The notes beneath the pieces are model-generated. The model did not search any database. It saw nothing but the letters and a program-made list of their open reading frames with translations, and was not told the DNA's origin. Position numbers and translations under genes: made by a program. Positions 9,386 to 17,259 of a stretch of DNA of 64,000 nucleotides are shown in pieces (the stretch's first letter is position 1; every line of letters starts with the position of its first letter). Source of the stretch: Methylobrevis albus (lineage in GTDB: Bacteria; Pseudomonadota; Alphaproteobacteria; Rhizobiales; Pleomorphomonadaceae); contig NZ_JADZLT010000051.1 in NCBI RefSeq assembly GCF_015904235.1, forward strand, positions 1 to 64,000, in the 5' to 3' direction.

Positions 9386-9401
9386 TGGCACGGCTTGAGC
9401 A
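9386..9401 (+). promoter_or_regulatory. Candidate sigma-54 promoter
   Basis: The sequence TGGCACGGCTTGAGCA has the invariant GG and GC elements spaced by exactly 10 nt and matches the -24 half TGGCACG completely. The -12 half is weaker (GAGCA instead of TTGCA). It lies 92 bp before the amidohydrolase start. rpoN is present at 36519. No enhancer-binding protein is encoded in the window, so this stays a candidate. Confidence 0.35.
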
Positions 9402-9492
9402 AGCAGCGGGGCACGGCGGCCGGAAAGATGCCGCCGCGGCGCGCACGGACACCCGCGCACGCCCGAAAAAATGCCCAAGGAAGAGACAGACG

Positions 9493-11040
9493 ATGCCGCT
9501 TTTGTTGCGCCAGGGCCTGATCCGCACCAACGACGCCACTGGCACCACCTTCGACCGCGGCGACGTGCTGATCGTCGGCGAGCGTATCGCCGCCGTCGGC
9601 GCCGACCTTGCCGCCGCGGCCGCCGCCCTCGGCGAGGTCGAGGTGATCGAGGCCGTCGACCGCATCGTGCTGCCCGGCTTCGTCGACGCCCACATGCACT
9701 CGAACGAAGGTTTCGAGATGGGGCGCTACGACAACCTGCCGCTCGAGATCTGGATGTCGGAGGTCTATCCGCCGTTCGGGGCGCCGGCGCTCACCTGGCG
9801 CGAGCATTACCTGCGCGCCATGCTGGTCGGCATCATCTCGCTGCGCTCCGGCGTCACCAGCCTGCAGGACGACGTCATCAACCTCGCCTTCACCGAGGAC
9901 GCCGTCGACGCCACCGCCACCGCCTATCGCGACCTCGGCCTGCGCGGCTGGATCACCGCCTCGATGTGGGACCAGAGCTTCTGCGACAGCCTGCCGTTCA
10001 TCGGCGACCTCGTGCCCCCGGCGCTGCGCCGCCGCCTCGACGCGATGCCGATCCCCGGCGCCGACGAGCAGATTGCCCTGTTCCGCCAGCACCATGCCAA
10101 GTGGCACGGCGAGGGTGGCATCCGCATCATTCTCGGCCCCTGCGGCCCGCAGCGCTGCTCCGACCGGCTGCTCGAAGAGGTGGCGGACCTCTCGGACAGT
10201 CTCGACCTGCCGATGCACTGCCACGTGCTGGAGACGAAGACCCAGGCCGTCACCGGGCAGACCAAATACGGCACCACCCTGGTGCGCCATCTCGCCGACG
10301 TCGGCGCGCTGACCCGGCGCATGACCATGAACCACGCGATCTGGCTCACCGACGACGACATCGCGCTGATGGGCGACGCGGGCTGCTCGATCACCCACAA
10401 TCCGCTGGCGAACCTCAAGCTCGGCTCCGGCGTCGCGCCGGTGCGCAAGCTGAAGCGGGCCGGCGTCAACGTGGCGCTCGGCTGCGACGGCGTCGCCTCG
10501 GGCGACACCGCCGACATCTTCCAGGCGATCAAGGTCGCCGCCGGGCTGCACAAGATCGGCAGCCACGACTACCGCGACTGGGTGTCGGCACACGAGGTCT
10601 ACGAGATGGCGACCACGGCCGCCGCCCGCTCCGGCCTGATGCAGCACGAGGTCGGCTCGATCGAGCCCGGCAAGCTCGCCGACGTCATCCTGCTCGACCG
10701 CCACGACTGGGGCTTCCTGCCGCTGCACGACCCGATCAACCAGATCGCCTTCTCGGTGACCTCCGAGGCGGTGCGCACCTCGATCGTCGGCGGCCGTGTC
10801 GTCATGCACGAGCGCCGGCTCGCCCGCATCGACGAGGCGGCGATCCGCTCCGAGATCGCCGAGGCGGCCGAGCGCTTCCGCCGCGACCATTGCCCGGCGA
10901 TGCACGCCGGCGCCGCCGAAATGCGCCCCTATCTCGACGAGATGCACGCGATGGCGACCGGGCGCAGCGTCGACGCCGGCCACCTGCCGCTGCGCATGCC
11001 GCCGGCGGACGCCCGCGCCCGCCGTTATCCCGCCGCCTGA
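9493..11040 (+). CDS. Amidohydrolase family protein (cytosine deaminase / ATZ-TRZ-like)
   Basis: This is a 515-residue metal-dependent hydrolase with an N-terminal beta-sandwich and a TIM barrel. Ligands are visible: His67 and His69 in VDAHMHS, His244 in MHCHVLETK, His281 in NHAIWL, and Asp332 in GCDGVASGD. This is the layout of the chlorohydrolase/deaminase group acting on N-heterocycles such as triazines, guanine or 8-oxoguanine. It is followed 26 bp later by a cupin gene and then by an isochorismatase-fold amidase, an order that fits successive deamination or ring opening and amide cleavage. The substrate is not identifiable. The C-terminal 60 residues form an extra helical tail. Confidence 0.85.
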   Translation: MPLLLRQGLIRTNDATGTTFDRGDVLIVGERIAAVGADLAAAAAALGEVEVIEAVDRIVLPGFVDAHMHSNEGFEMGRYDNLPLEIWMSEVYPPFGAPALTWREHYLRAMLVGIISLRSGVTSLQDDVINLAFTEDAVDATATAYRDLGLRGWITASMWDQSFCDSLPFIGDLVPPALRRRLDAMPIPGADEQIALFRQHHAKWHGEGGIRIILGPCGPQRCSDRLLEEVADLSDSLDLPMHCHVLETKTQAVTGQTKYGTTLVRHLADVGALTRRMTMNHAIWLTDDDIALMGDAGCSITHNPLANLKLGSGVAPVRKLKRAGVNVALGCDGVASGDTADIFQAIKVAAGLHKIGSHDYRDWVSAHEVYEMATTAAARSGLMQHEVGSIEPGKLADVILLDRHDWGFLPLHDPINQIAFSVTSEAVRTSIVGGRVVMHERRLARIDEAAIRSEIAEAAERFRRDHCPAMHAGAAEMRPYLDEMHAMATGRSVDAGHLPLRMPPADARARRYPAA

Positions 11041-11066
11041 TCCTTGCCCCGCCCGGAGGACCGAGC

Positions 11067-11495
11067 ATGAAGCACTTCAGTTTCGAGAGCGTCGCCAAGG
11101 CCAAGGCGTTCCGGATCGCGCCCACCGACAGCAACTATTTCGCCCTGCTGTTCGATGAGGCGAGCGACGGCATCGCGAACATCTTCGTCGTCGAGATCTT
11201 CACCGTCGGCGGCGCGACGCCGCCGAACGAGCACGGCGGCGCGCACGAGTTCTTCTATGTGATCGCCGGCGAGGGCATCGCCCGCTGCGACGGCGAGGCG
11301 CTCCCCATCAAGGCCGGCGACGCGCTGCTGCTGCACCCCGGCAACGAGCATATCGTCGAGAACACCGGCACCACCAAGCTCTATACGCTCACCGTGATGA
11401 CCCCGAACGAGGGCTTTGCCGAACTGATCCGCGCCGGGATCCCGGTCGAACTCGACGCCGAGGACATCGCCACGCTGACGCGGAGCGCCGCGTGA
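11067..11495 (+). CDS. Cupin domain protein
   Basis: This 142-residue single-domain cupin has motif 1 around NEHGGAHEFFYVIAGEG and motif 2 GDALLLHPGNEHIVENTG, with His residues placed to bind a metal. Function is not evident: small cupins of this kind may be isomerases, dioxygenases or ligand binders. The start at 11067 has CGGAGGA upstream. Its TGA overlaps the next start as TGATG, so it is translationally coupled to the isochorismatase-fold gene and probably acts in the same pathway. Confidence 0.8.
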   Translation: MKHFSFESVAKAKAFRIAPTDSNYFALLFDEASDGIANIFVVEIFTVGGATPPNEHGGAHEFFYVIAGEGIARCDGEALPIKAGDALLLHPGNEHIVENTGTTKLYTLTVMTPNEGFAELIRAGIPVELDAEDIATLTRSAA

Positions 11496-12280
11496 TGGCG
11501 GATGGGCCGAGGGAAGACGGGCTGACGCCGCTCGGCGCCGCGCCGGCCACCGCCTGGCGGGTGGACGCCACCCGCGCCGATCTCGTGCGCCCCGCCATTC
11601 AGCCGCGCCCAGCGACGCTGCCGGCGGGGGCGAAGGCGATCACCGTCGACCTCGCCCGCACGGCGATGATCGTCGTCGACATGCAGAACGACTTCTGCCA
11701 CCCGGACGGCTGGCTCGCATCGATCGGCGTCGACGTGACCCCCGCCCGCGCCCCGATCGCGCCATTGGCGACACTGCTGCCGGTCCTGCGGGCCGCGAAA
11801 GTCCCGGTGATCTATGTCTCCTGGGGGAACCGGCCCGACCGGCTGAACCTCTCGCCGGCCCTGCTGCACGTCTACAATCCGACCGGCACGGAAGTCGGCC
11901 TCGGCGATGCTTTGCCGGCTAATGGCGCGAAAGTGCTGGAGTTCGGCAGCTGGGCGGCGGCGGTGGTCGACGAACTCCGCCCGCAACCGGGCGACGTCGA
12001 AGTGGCAAAGTACCGGATGTCGGGTTTCCCGGACACGCCGCTCGACAGCATCCTGCGCACGCTCGGGGTGACGACGCTGCTGTTCGGCGGCGTCAACGCC
12101 GACCAGTGCGTGCTCGCCACCTTGATGGACGCGAACTTTCGCGGCTACGACACGATCCTGCTGGAAGACTGCTCGGGCACCACGTCGCCCGACTTCTGCC
12201 TGCAGGCGACCGTCTACAACGTCCGCCAGTGCTTTGGCTTCATCGCGAACTCGGCGGATCTGATCGCGGCGATCGGCTGA
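11495..12280 (+). CDS. Isochorismatase-fold cysteine amidohydrolase (RutB/biuret hydrolase-like)
   Basis: The 261-residue protein has a complete Asp-Lys-Cys triad: Asp62 in VVDMQNDF, Lys172 in EVAKYRMSGF and Cys205 in NADQCVLATL. The K-R-x-S-x-F motif and the CV..T.MDA..RGYD stretch resemble ureidoacrylate hydrolase RutB and related carbamoyl or biuret amidases, which release ammonia from an amide or ureido group. The start may be ATG 11495 or GTG 11492; ATG gives the tidier TGATG overlap. It ends 8 bp from the convergent SDR gene. Confidence 0.87.
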   Translation: MADGPREDGLTPLGAAPATAWRVDATRADLVRPAIQPRPATLPAGAKAITVDLARTAMIVVDMQNDFCHPDGWLASIGVDVTPARAPIAPLATLLPVLRAAKVPVIYVSWGNRPDRLNLSPALLHVYNPTGTEVGLGDALPANGAKVLEFGSWAAAVVDELRPQPGDVEVAKYRMSGFPDTPLDSILRTLGVTTLLFGGVNADQCVLATLMDANFRGYDTILLEDCSGTTSPDFCLQATVYNVRQCFGFIANSADLIAAIG

Positions 12281-12292
12281 GCCGCGCTCAGC
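12276..12292. terminator. Short hairpin spanning both convergent stop codons
   Basis: GCTGAGC at 12276-12282 and GCTCAGC at 12286-12292 form a perfect 7-bp stem with a 3-nt loop. The TGA of the rightward amidase gene (12278-12280) and the stop of the leftward SDR gene (12288-12290) both lie inside it. There is no T-run, so at most it would help Rho-dependent termination or protect 3' ends. Confidence 0.35.
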
Positions 12293-13031
12293 GCGCGGTC
12301 CAGCCGCCGTCGACGCGCAGGCTGTCGCCGGTGATGAAGGCGGCGCGGCCGGAGGCGAGGAAGACGATGCCGTCGGCGATGTCCTCCGGCGTCGGCAGCT
12401 TGCCCATCGGCACCATGTCGAGCACGAAGCGGCGGAACTCCGGGTCCTCGAACATCGGCGCCGTCATCGGCGTCAGCACGAAGGTCGGCGCGATCGAGAC
12501 GACGCGGATGCCGGCCGGGGCGAGTTCCACGGCCATCGCCTTGGTCAGCCCCTCCACCGCGTGCTTGGTCATGCAGTAGACGGTGCGCTTCGGCGAGCCG
12601 ACATGGCCCATCTGCGACGACATGTTGACGATGACGCCGCCGCTGCCGATGCGGCTCATCGCGCGCGCGGCGGCGCGGGCGACCTTGTAGACCGAGCGGA
12701 TGTTGAGGTCGATCATCCAGTCGAGCGTCTCGTCGTCGACGTCGACCATCAGCTTCGGCCGGTTGCCGCCGGCGTTGTTGACGACGATGTCGAGCGCCTG
12801 CATCGCCTCGACCTGGGCATGAAAGCCGGGGTCGAGCACGTCGGCGACGAGCGGCACGATGCTGCCCGGCCCGTCGGAGGCTTCCTCGGCGAGGCTGGAA
12901 AGGTCGCCGGCGGTGCGCGCGACCGCGACGACCTCGGCGCCTTCGGCGGCGAGCGCCAGCGCCGCGGCGCGGCCGATGCCGCGCCCAGCGCCGGTGACGA
13001 GGGCGGTCTTGCCGCCGAGCAACTCGCCCAT
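12288..13031 (-). CDS. SDR family oxidoreductase (classical)
   Basis: This is a 247-residue classical short-chain dehydrogenase. The cofactor motif GAGRGIG is at 14-20, NNAG near 85-88, the catalytic Ser is in NMSSQ (139) and the catalytic pair is Tyr152/Lys156 in YCMTK. It is therefore expected to be active, unlike the SDR at 8553. It is the last gene of the LysR-monooxygenase unit, 3 bp after the GlcG-like gene. It probably reduces or oxidises a pathway intermediate; the substrate is unknown. Confidence 0.9.
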   Translation of the reverse strand: MGELLGGKTALVTGAGRGIGRAAALALAAEGAEVVAVARTAGDLSSLAEEASDGPGSIVPLVADVLDPGFHAQVEAMQALDIVVNNAGGNRPKLMVDVDDETLDWMIDLNIRSVYKVARAAARAMSRIGSGGVIVNMSSQMGHVGSPKRTVYCMTKHAVEGLTKAMAVELAPAGIRVVSIAPTFVLTPMTAPMFEDPEFRRFVLDMVPMGKLPTPEDIADGIVFLASGRAAFITGDSLRVDGGWTAR

Positions 13032-13034
13032 CGC

Positions 13035-13472
13035 TCAGCGCTCCTCGATGTCGGCGGTGAGGCCGGCGGCGGCGATGCCGGCGACGGCGCAGAGTTCGTC
13101 GACGTCGGAAAGGTCGCCGCTGACGCCGACCGCCCCGATGATGTCGCCGGCCGCGCCGCGGATCAGCACGCCGCCGGGCACCGGGACGAGGCGGCCGTCG
13201 GTGGCGGCGGCGACGGCGGTGAAGAAGGCCGGCATCTTCGCCGCGCGCACGCCGAGGCCGCGCGAGGAAATCCCCATGCCGAGCGCGCCCCAGGCCTTGC
13301 CGTTGGCGATCTCGAAGCGGGCGATGCCGCTGCCGTCCTCGCGTTTGGCGACGACCACATGGCCGCCGGCGTCGAGCACCACGACGGTGAGCGGCTGCGC
13401 GCCGCGGCTGCGCCCGTCGGCGAGCGTCGCCGCCGCGATGGTGTCGGCGGCGGCGAGGGTGAGTTCGGCCAT
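13035..13472 (-). CDS. GlcG/HbpS family (DUF336) protein
   Basis: The 145-residue small alpha/beta protein has typical GlcG/HbpS features: an early VVVLDAGGHVVVAKREDG strand-turn, a central NGKAWGALGMG helix and PGGVLIRGAAGDIIGAVGVSG. The biochemical role of the family is poorly settled; members bind haem or small ligands and often accompany glycolate, propanediol or flavin-monooxygenase clusters. It lies between the alpha/beta hydrolase and the SDR in a tight leftward unit, so it probably serves the same pathway. No signal peptide is seen. Confidence 0.8.
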   Translation of the reverse strand: MAELTLAAADTIAAATLADGRSRGAQPLTVVVLDAGGHVVVAKREDGSGIARFEIANGKAWGALGMGISSRGLGVRAAKMPAFFTAVAAATDGRLVPVPGGVLIRGAAGDIIGAVGVSGDLSDVDELCAVAGIAAAGLTADIEER

Positions 13473-13529
13473 GCGTCTGCTACTCCATGCAATCTCGGGC
13501 GGCCCGGCGCGGGGCGCCGGGCGTCGCCA

Positions 13530-14348
13530 TCATTCCGCCGCGGCGCGGCCCGCGTCGAGGAATTCCGCGATCGCGGCGTCGAAGCCGGCCGGGTCTTCCA
13601 TGTTGGCGATATGCGCCGAGCCCGGCAGCACCACGAAGCGCGAGCCCGGCGTTGCCGCCGCCATCGCGCGCATCGCATCCGGCGGCGCGCCCATGTCCTC
13701 GGAGCCGACGATGAACAGCGTCTCGGGCTGCATCTGCGGCAGCCGGCGCAGGTAGTCGAGGCCCTTCAGCGCTTCGGCGCAGGCGATGTAGCCGTCCGGG
13801 CTGGTGGCGAGGATCATCGCGCTCGACCGCTCGGCGAGATCCGGGCGCTTCTCGCGCTCGGTGACGGTGAACCAGCGGTCGAGCGTGCCGGCGAGGATCG
13901 CCTCGATGCCCCCCTCGCGGATCGCCGCGATGCGCTGGTCCCAGAAGGCGACGAAGGGCGGCGGGTTGTCGGCGCGCGCGTCGGCGCAGATCAGCCGGCC
14001 GACGCGGCCGGGATGCTCCAGGCCGACGCCGAGCGCCGTCATGCCGCCGAGCGACAGGCCCATCACGTCGGCGCGGTCGATGTCGAGCGCGTCGAGCACC
14101 GCGATCATGTCGGCGACCAGCATGGGGAAGCTGTACGGACCTTCCGGCGCCGTGCTCTGGCCATGGCCGCGGGTGTCGTAGCGCACCACGCGGCGGCTGC
14201 GCGTCAGCATCGGGATCTGGTCGTCCCACATCCGGTGGTCGGCGGCGAGCGAGTTGCCGAGGATGATCGCGGGCAAGCCGGCATCGCCGTCGATGCGCAC
14301 GAAGAGGTCCGCGTCGCCCGAGCGGACGGTGGTCGTGGTGGACGTCAT
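13530..14348 (-). CDS. Alpha/beta hydrolase (PcaD/RutD-like)
   Basis: This is a 272-residue alpha/beta hydrolase. The nucleophile elbow is GLSLGG (Ser99), an oxyanion-type strand-turn GNSLAADHRMWDDQ lies at about 31-44, and a C-terminal catalytic His is in GSAHIANMED. The overall look is that of 3-oxoadipate enol-lactonase (PcaD) and RutD-type hydrolases. It overlaps the monooxygenase gene by ATGA, so the two are coupled and it probably hydrolyses the oxygenase product or a later intermediate. The exact reaction cannot be assigned. Confidence 0.85.
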   Translation of the reverse strand: MTSTTTTVRSGDADLFVRIDGDAGLPAIILGNSLAADHRMWDDQIPMLTRSRRVVRYDTRGHGQSTAPEGPYSFPMLVADMIAVLDALDIDRADVMGLSLGGMTALGVGLEHPGRVGRLICADARADNPPPFVAFWDQRIAAIREGGIEAILAGTLDRWFTVTEREKRPDLAERSSAMILATSPDGYIACAEALKGLDYLRRLPQMQPETLFIVGSEDMGAPPDAMRAMAAATPGSRFVVLPGSAHIANMEDPAGFDAAIAEFLDAGRAAAE

Positions 14349-15454
14349 TCCGCAGCTTCCTTGTTGTCTTCGCCGATCGCCGCGTTGATCTGCGGCATCA
14401 CCTTTTCGGCCATCAGGCGCATCGAGTGCTTGGCGAGCGCCGGGTCGCGCCAGTCATGGCCGGCATAGAGAAGGGTCCCGAACGGGCCGACTTCCTCGCG
14501 GAAGCCGAGCAGCTTGTCGGCGACCTCGTCGGGGGTGCCGTGGATCACCAGCCGGTCGAGCACGTAGTCGAGGGTGAGATCCTCGTCCCGCATCGACTGA
14601 TCCTCCTTGAAGAGGTTCGAGCGGCCGTTCTTGACTAGCTTGGTGAACAGCGACTTGAAATAGTGGACGTAGGGACTGCCCTCGCCGCGCGCGTACTCGC
14701 GCGCCGTCGCCGCATCGTCGGCGACGAAGATGCTCTTTGCGACGCGCCAGTTGGAAAAGTCCACCGGCCGGCCGCCCTGGCGGCAGCCTTCCGCATAGGA
14801 GTCGCGGTGGGTGGCGACCCACTTCGGCATCAGGAAGTTGGCCGAGATCGGCTCCCAGCCGCGCGCGGCCGCGGCGGTGACGCCCTTCGAGAACGGCGCG
14901 ACGGCGGTGACGACGACGGGCGGGTGCGGGCGCTGCAGCGGCTTGCCGATGATGCCCTGGCCGATTTCCGGCAGCAGGGTGCGCGCGGTCGAGATCTTCC
15001 AGTACTTGCCGTCGATCTCGTAGGGCGGCTCGCCGGTCCAGATCTTCATGATCGCGTCGATGCCCTCGAGGAACATCGCGTTGCGGTCGGCGTCGAGGTT
15101 GCCGAAGATCTCGGCGTCGGAGAGCAGGCCGCCCGGGCTGATACCGAAGTTGAACTTGCCGTCGAGCAGGTGGTCGAGCATCGAGATCTGCGCCGCGATC
15201 GCCGCCGGATGGCTGTTGGGCAGGTTCACGGTGCCGGTGCCGAGCCGCATCTGCTTGATGCGCCCGGCGAGCGTCGCGAGGAACACCACGCAGTTTGTGA
15301 TGTTTTCGGCGAGGTCGGTGACGTGCTCGCCGACGTAGCCCTCGCTGAAGCCGAGCTCGTCGGCCAGCAGGAAGGCCTCCTGGTCCTCCTTCAGCGTCTC
15401 GCGCCAGTCGCGGCCGAGCGGATGGATCGGCATGGTGAAGAAGCCGATGTGCAT
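14345..15454 (-). CDS. LLM class flavin-dependent monooxygenase
   Basis: The 369-residue protein belongs to the bacterial luciferase-like superfamily. It begins MHIGFFTMPIHPLGRDW, followed by GYVGEHVTD and later segments typical of reduced-flavin-dependent oxygenases, including HGTPDEVADKL. These enzymes need FMNH2 from a partner reductase; a flavin reductase gene lies at 16593. The gene heads a leftward unit with an alpha/beta hydrolase, a GlcG-like protein and an SDR. This grouping recalls RutA/RutD/RutF pyrimidine breakdown, but this protein is not recognisably RutA itself. Confidence 0.87.
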   Translation of the reverse strand: MHIGFFTMPIHPLGRDWRETLKEDQEAFLLADELGFSEGYVGEHVTDLAENITNCVVFLATLAGRIKQMRLGTGTVNLPNSHPAAIAAQISMLDHLLDGKFNFGISPGGLLSDAEIFGNLDADRNAMFLEGIDAIMKIWTGEPPYEIDGKYWKISTARTLLPEIGQGIIGKPLQRPHPPVVVTAVAPFSKGVTAAAARGWEPISANFLMPKWVATHRDSYAEGCRQGGRPVDFSNWRVAKSIFVADDAATAREYARGEGSPYVHYFKSLFTKLVKNGRSNLFKEDQSMRDEDLTLDYVLDRLVIHGTPDEVADKLLGFREEVGPFGTLLYAGHDWRDPALAKHSMRLMAEKVMPQINAAIGEDNKEAAE

Positions 15455-15529
15455 GGGGGAACGCCTTTCTCCCGCAATTGGTCGTTGGCGGCGAGGCTAG
15501 TCGGCGGTCCCGACCGCATAAAGCGATAA

Positions 15530-15552
15530 GAACTGATACGGGGGATCAGTTC
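15530..15552. promoter_or_regulatory. Inverted repeat upstream of the monooxygenase unit, possible LysR site
   Basis: GAACTGAT at 15530-15537 and ATCAGTTC at 15545-15552 are perfect inverted repeats with a 7-nt spacer. They overlap the last codons of the LysR gene, about 80 bp upstream of the monooxygenase start. The symmetry fits a LysR-type T-N11-A box activating the downstream unit. It could instead be a weak terminator of lysR. Confidence 0.45.
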
Positions 15553-16487
15553 GGCTGATGGCCGGTGATCTCGTCCACCACCGACCAGAGGCGCTTTGAG
15601 GTGTGGTACTGGCCCTCGAGCCGCTGCAGCAGCAGCCCCGCCGCCGGCGACAACGCCGATTTTGCCGGCTCGATCACGGCGAAATCCACCGACAGCGACG
15701 GCTCAGCGATCGGGTGCAGCGCCCGCTCGCGCCCGGCGCGGTCGTTGAGGCAGATGGTTTCGGGCAGGATCGTCATGAAGTCGGAGTTGGCGACGAACTC
15801 CAGCGTCGCGATCATCGCGTCCATGTCGATCAGCGTGTCGATGCGGATGCCGTGCAGCGCGGCATAGGTGTCGAAGGCGTCGCGCCGCGCGTTGCCGCGC
15901 GCCGGCAGCACCAGCTTCAGCGGCGAGATGTCGGAGAGCCGCACCGGGCTGAGATGCGCCGGCCCCGGCCCGGGACGGCGCACCAGCATTTCACGGTCGG
16001 CGCCGAGCCAGCGCGTGCGCAGGCCTTCGCGGTGCGGCGCGCGCGGCACGACGGCGAAATCGAGCGCGCCGCCGGCGACCGCGTCGGTCAGCACGGCGCT
16101 GTAGGCCTCGATCACCGAGACCTTGACGTTCGGATGCTCCTCGAGGAAGCCGGCGAGCGCCGGAGCGAGCACGCCGCGGGTGAAGGTCGGCATCAGGCCG
16201 ACCTTGACCTCGCCGCTCACGCCGCCGGCGAGCGCCTTGATCTCGGCCGAGACCTCGTCGAGTTCGCGCAGGATCGAAACGGCCCGCTCGTAGAGCCGGT
16301 GCCCGGCATAGGTCGGCACCACGCCGCGCGCCGAGCGCTCGAACAGCTTCAGCCCGATCTGGTCCTCGAGGTTCTGGTTCTGCATGGAAAGACCCGACTG
16401 CGTGGCGTTCAGCCGCCGCGCCGCCTTGGAGAACGACCCTTCCTCATAGACGCCGACGAAAGCGGCCAACTGGCGCAGATTCAGCAT
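15546..16487 (-). CDS. LysR family transcriptional regulator
   Basis: This 313-residue LysR-type regulator has an N-terminal helix-turn-helix (LRQLAAFVGVYEEGSFSKAA, then LNATQSGLSMQNQNLE), a linker helix, and an effector-binding domain from about residue 90. It lies between the monooxygenase unit, which it precedes on the same strand, and the divergent flavin reductase gene. It is therefore well placed to control both the oxygenase and its reductase. The inducer is unknown. Confidence 0.92.
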   Translation of the reverse strand: MLNLRQLAAFVGVYEEGSFSKAARRLNATQSGLSMQNQNLEDQIGLKLFERSARGVVPTYAGHRLYERAVSILRELDEVSAEIKALAGGVSGEVKVGLMPTFTRGVLAPALAGFLEEHPNVKVSVIEAYSAVLTDAVAGGALDFAVVPRAPHREGLRTRWLGADREMLVRRPGPGPAHLSPVRLSDISPLKLVLPARGNARRDAFDTYAALHGIRIDTLIDMDAMIATLEFVANSDFMTILPETICLNDRAGRERALHPIAEPSLSVDFAVIEPAKSALSPAAGLLLQRLEGQYHTSKRLWSVVDEITGHQPN

Positions 16488-16501
16488 CCCATCAGCCCGC
16501 C

Positions 16502-16526
16502 TGATAGCTTCCTCGATTTATTATCA
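16502..16526. promoter_or_regulatory. Inverted repeat in the lysR / flavin reductase spacer
   Basis: TGATA at 16502-16506 and TATCA at 16522-16526 form a 5-bp inverted repeat around an AT-rich centre in the 105-bp divergent spacer. The surrounding sequence is markedly AT-richer than the genes, as expected for a promoter. The arms share a TGAT half with the site at 15530-15552, consistent with a common LysR regulator, but they are short. Confidence 0.35.
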
Positions 16527-16592
16527 TTACCACCTTATACCGATGCCCGGCTAGGTTCTTCTCACGCCAGACGTTTCGAGGAGAGAGAGCCG

Positions 16593-17177
16593 ATGAACGC
16601 CGTCGCCAAGACCGCCGCCCTGCCGACCCATGCCACCGCCGACGCTGCAGCGCCGACCGGTGCAGGCACGCAGGCGCCCGGCCGCGATCCGTCCCCGGGG
16701 CTCGTCGATCCGGCCACCTTCCGCGCCGTGCTCGGCCGCTTCGTCACCGGCGTCACCGTGGTGACGACGCGCGGACCGGACGGCACCGTCGCCGGCGTCA
16801 CCGCGAGTTCGTTCAATGCCGTGTCGATGGATCCGCCGCTGATTCTCTGGAGCCTCGCGCTCAAGGCGCCGAGCCTCTCGGTGTTCCGCGCCGCGCGCTA
16901 TTTCGCGGTGAACATCCTCGCCGACGATCAGGGCGACGTCGCCATGCAGTTCGCCCGGCCGTCGGAGAACAAATTCGCCAGCCTGCCGATCGAAGTCGGC
17001 ATCGGCGGCGTGCCGCTGATCGCCGGTGCGCTCGCCCATCTCGAATGCGAGGTCGACAACCGCCACCCGGGCGGCGACCACGAGATCATGATCGGCCGCC
17101 TGCTGCGTACCCATGCCGCCGAGCGCGAGCCGCTGGTCTATCACCGCGGCAAGTTCGGCCAGTTCATCCCCGCCTGA
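16593..17177 (+). CDS. Flavin reductase family protein
   Basis: The 194-residue protein has an N-terminal extension rich in Ala/Pro (about 45 residues) before a flavin-reductase-like split barrel: FRAVLGRFVTGVTVVTTRGP, GVTASSFNAVSMDPPLILWS, and a final YHRGKFGQF. Such proteins use NAD(P)H to make reduced FMN/FAD for two-component monooxygenases. It is divergent from lysR and likely supplies the monooxygenase at 14345. The start at 16593 has GAGAGAG upstream. A strong terminator follows the gene. Confidence 0.88.
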   Translation: MNAVAKTAALPTHATADAAAPTGAGTQAPGRDPSPGLVDPATFRAVLGRFVTGVTVVTTRGPDGTVAGVTASSFNAVSMDPPLILWSLALKAPSLSVFRAARYFAVNILADDQGDVAMQFARPSENKFASLPIEVGIGGVPLIAGALAHLECEVDNRHPGGDHEIMIGRLLRTHAAEREPLVYHRGKFGQFIPA

Positions 17178-17223
17178 CGGGCGTCGTTCTTCCCTGAGGC
17201 GACCCCGTCTCCAAGGCCCCTAG

Positions 17224-17257
17224 CGCCGCGCCAGTCCTTCGGCGCGGCGTCTTTTTT
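17224..17257 (+). terminator. Rho-independent terminator of the flavin reductase gene
   Basis: CGCCGCGCC at 17224-17232 pairs perfectly with GGCGCGGCG at 17241-17249 across an 8-nt loop, followed by TCTTTTTT. The polarity matches the rightward gene. It sits just before the 3' end of the convergent polA gene. Confidence 0.9.
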
Positions 17258-17259
17258 GG

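Noticed and set aside
12288..13031. Assigning the SDR as FabG of fatty acid synthesis
   Set aside because: It sits at the end of the LysR-monooxygenase unit with no fab genes nearby, so a catabolic role is more likely.
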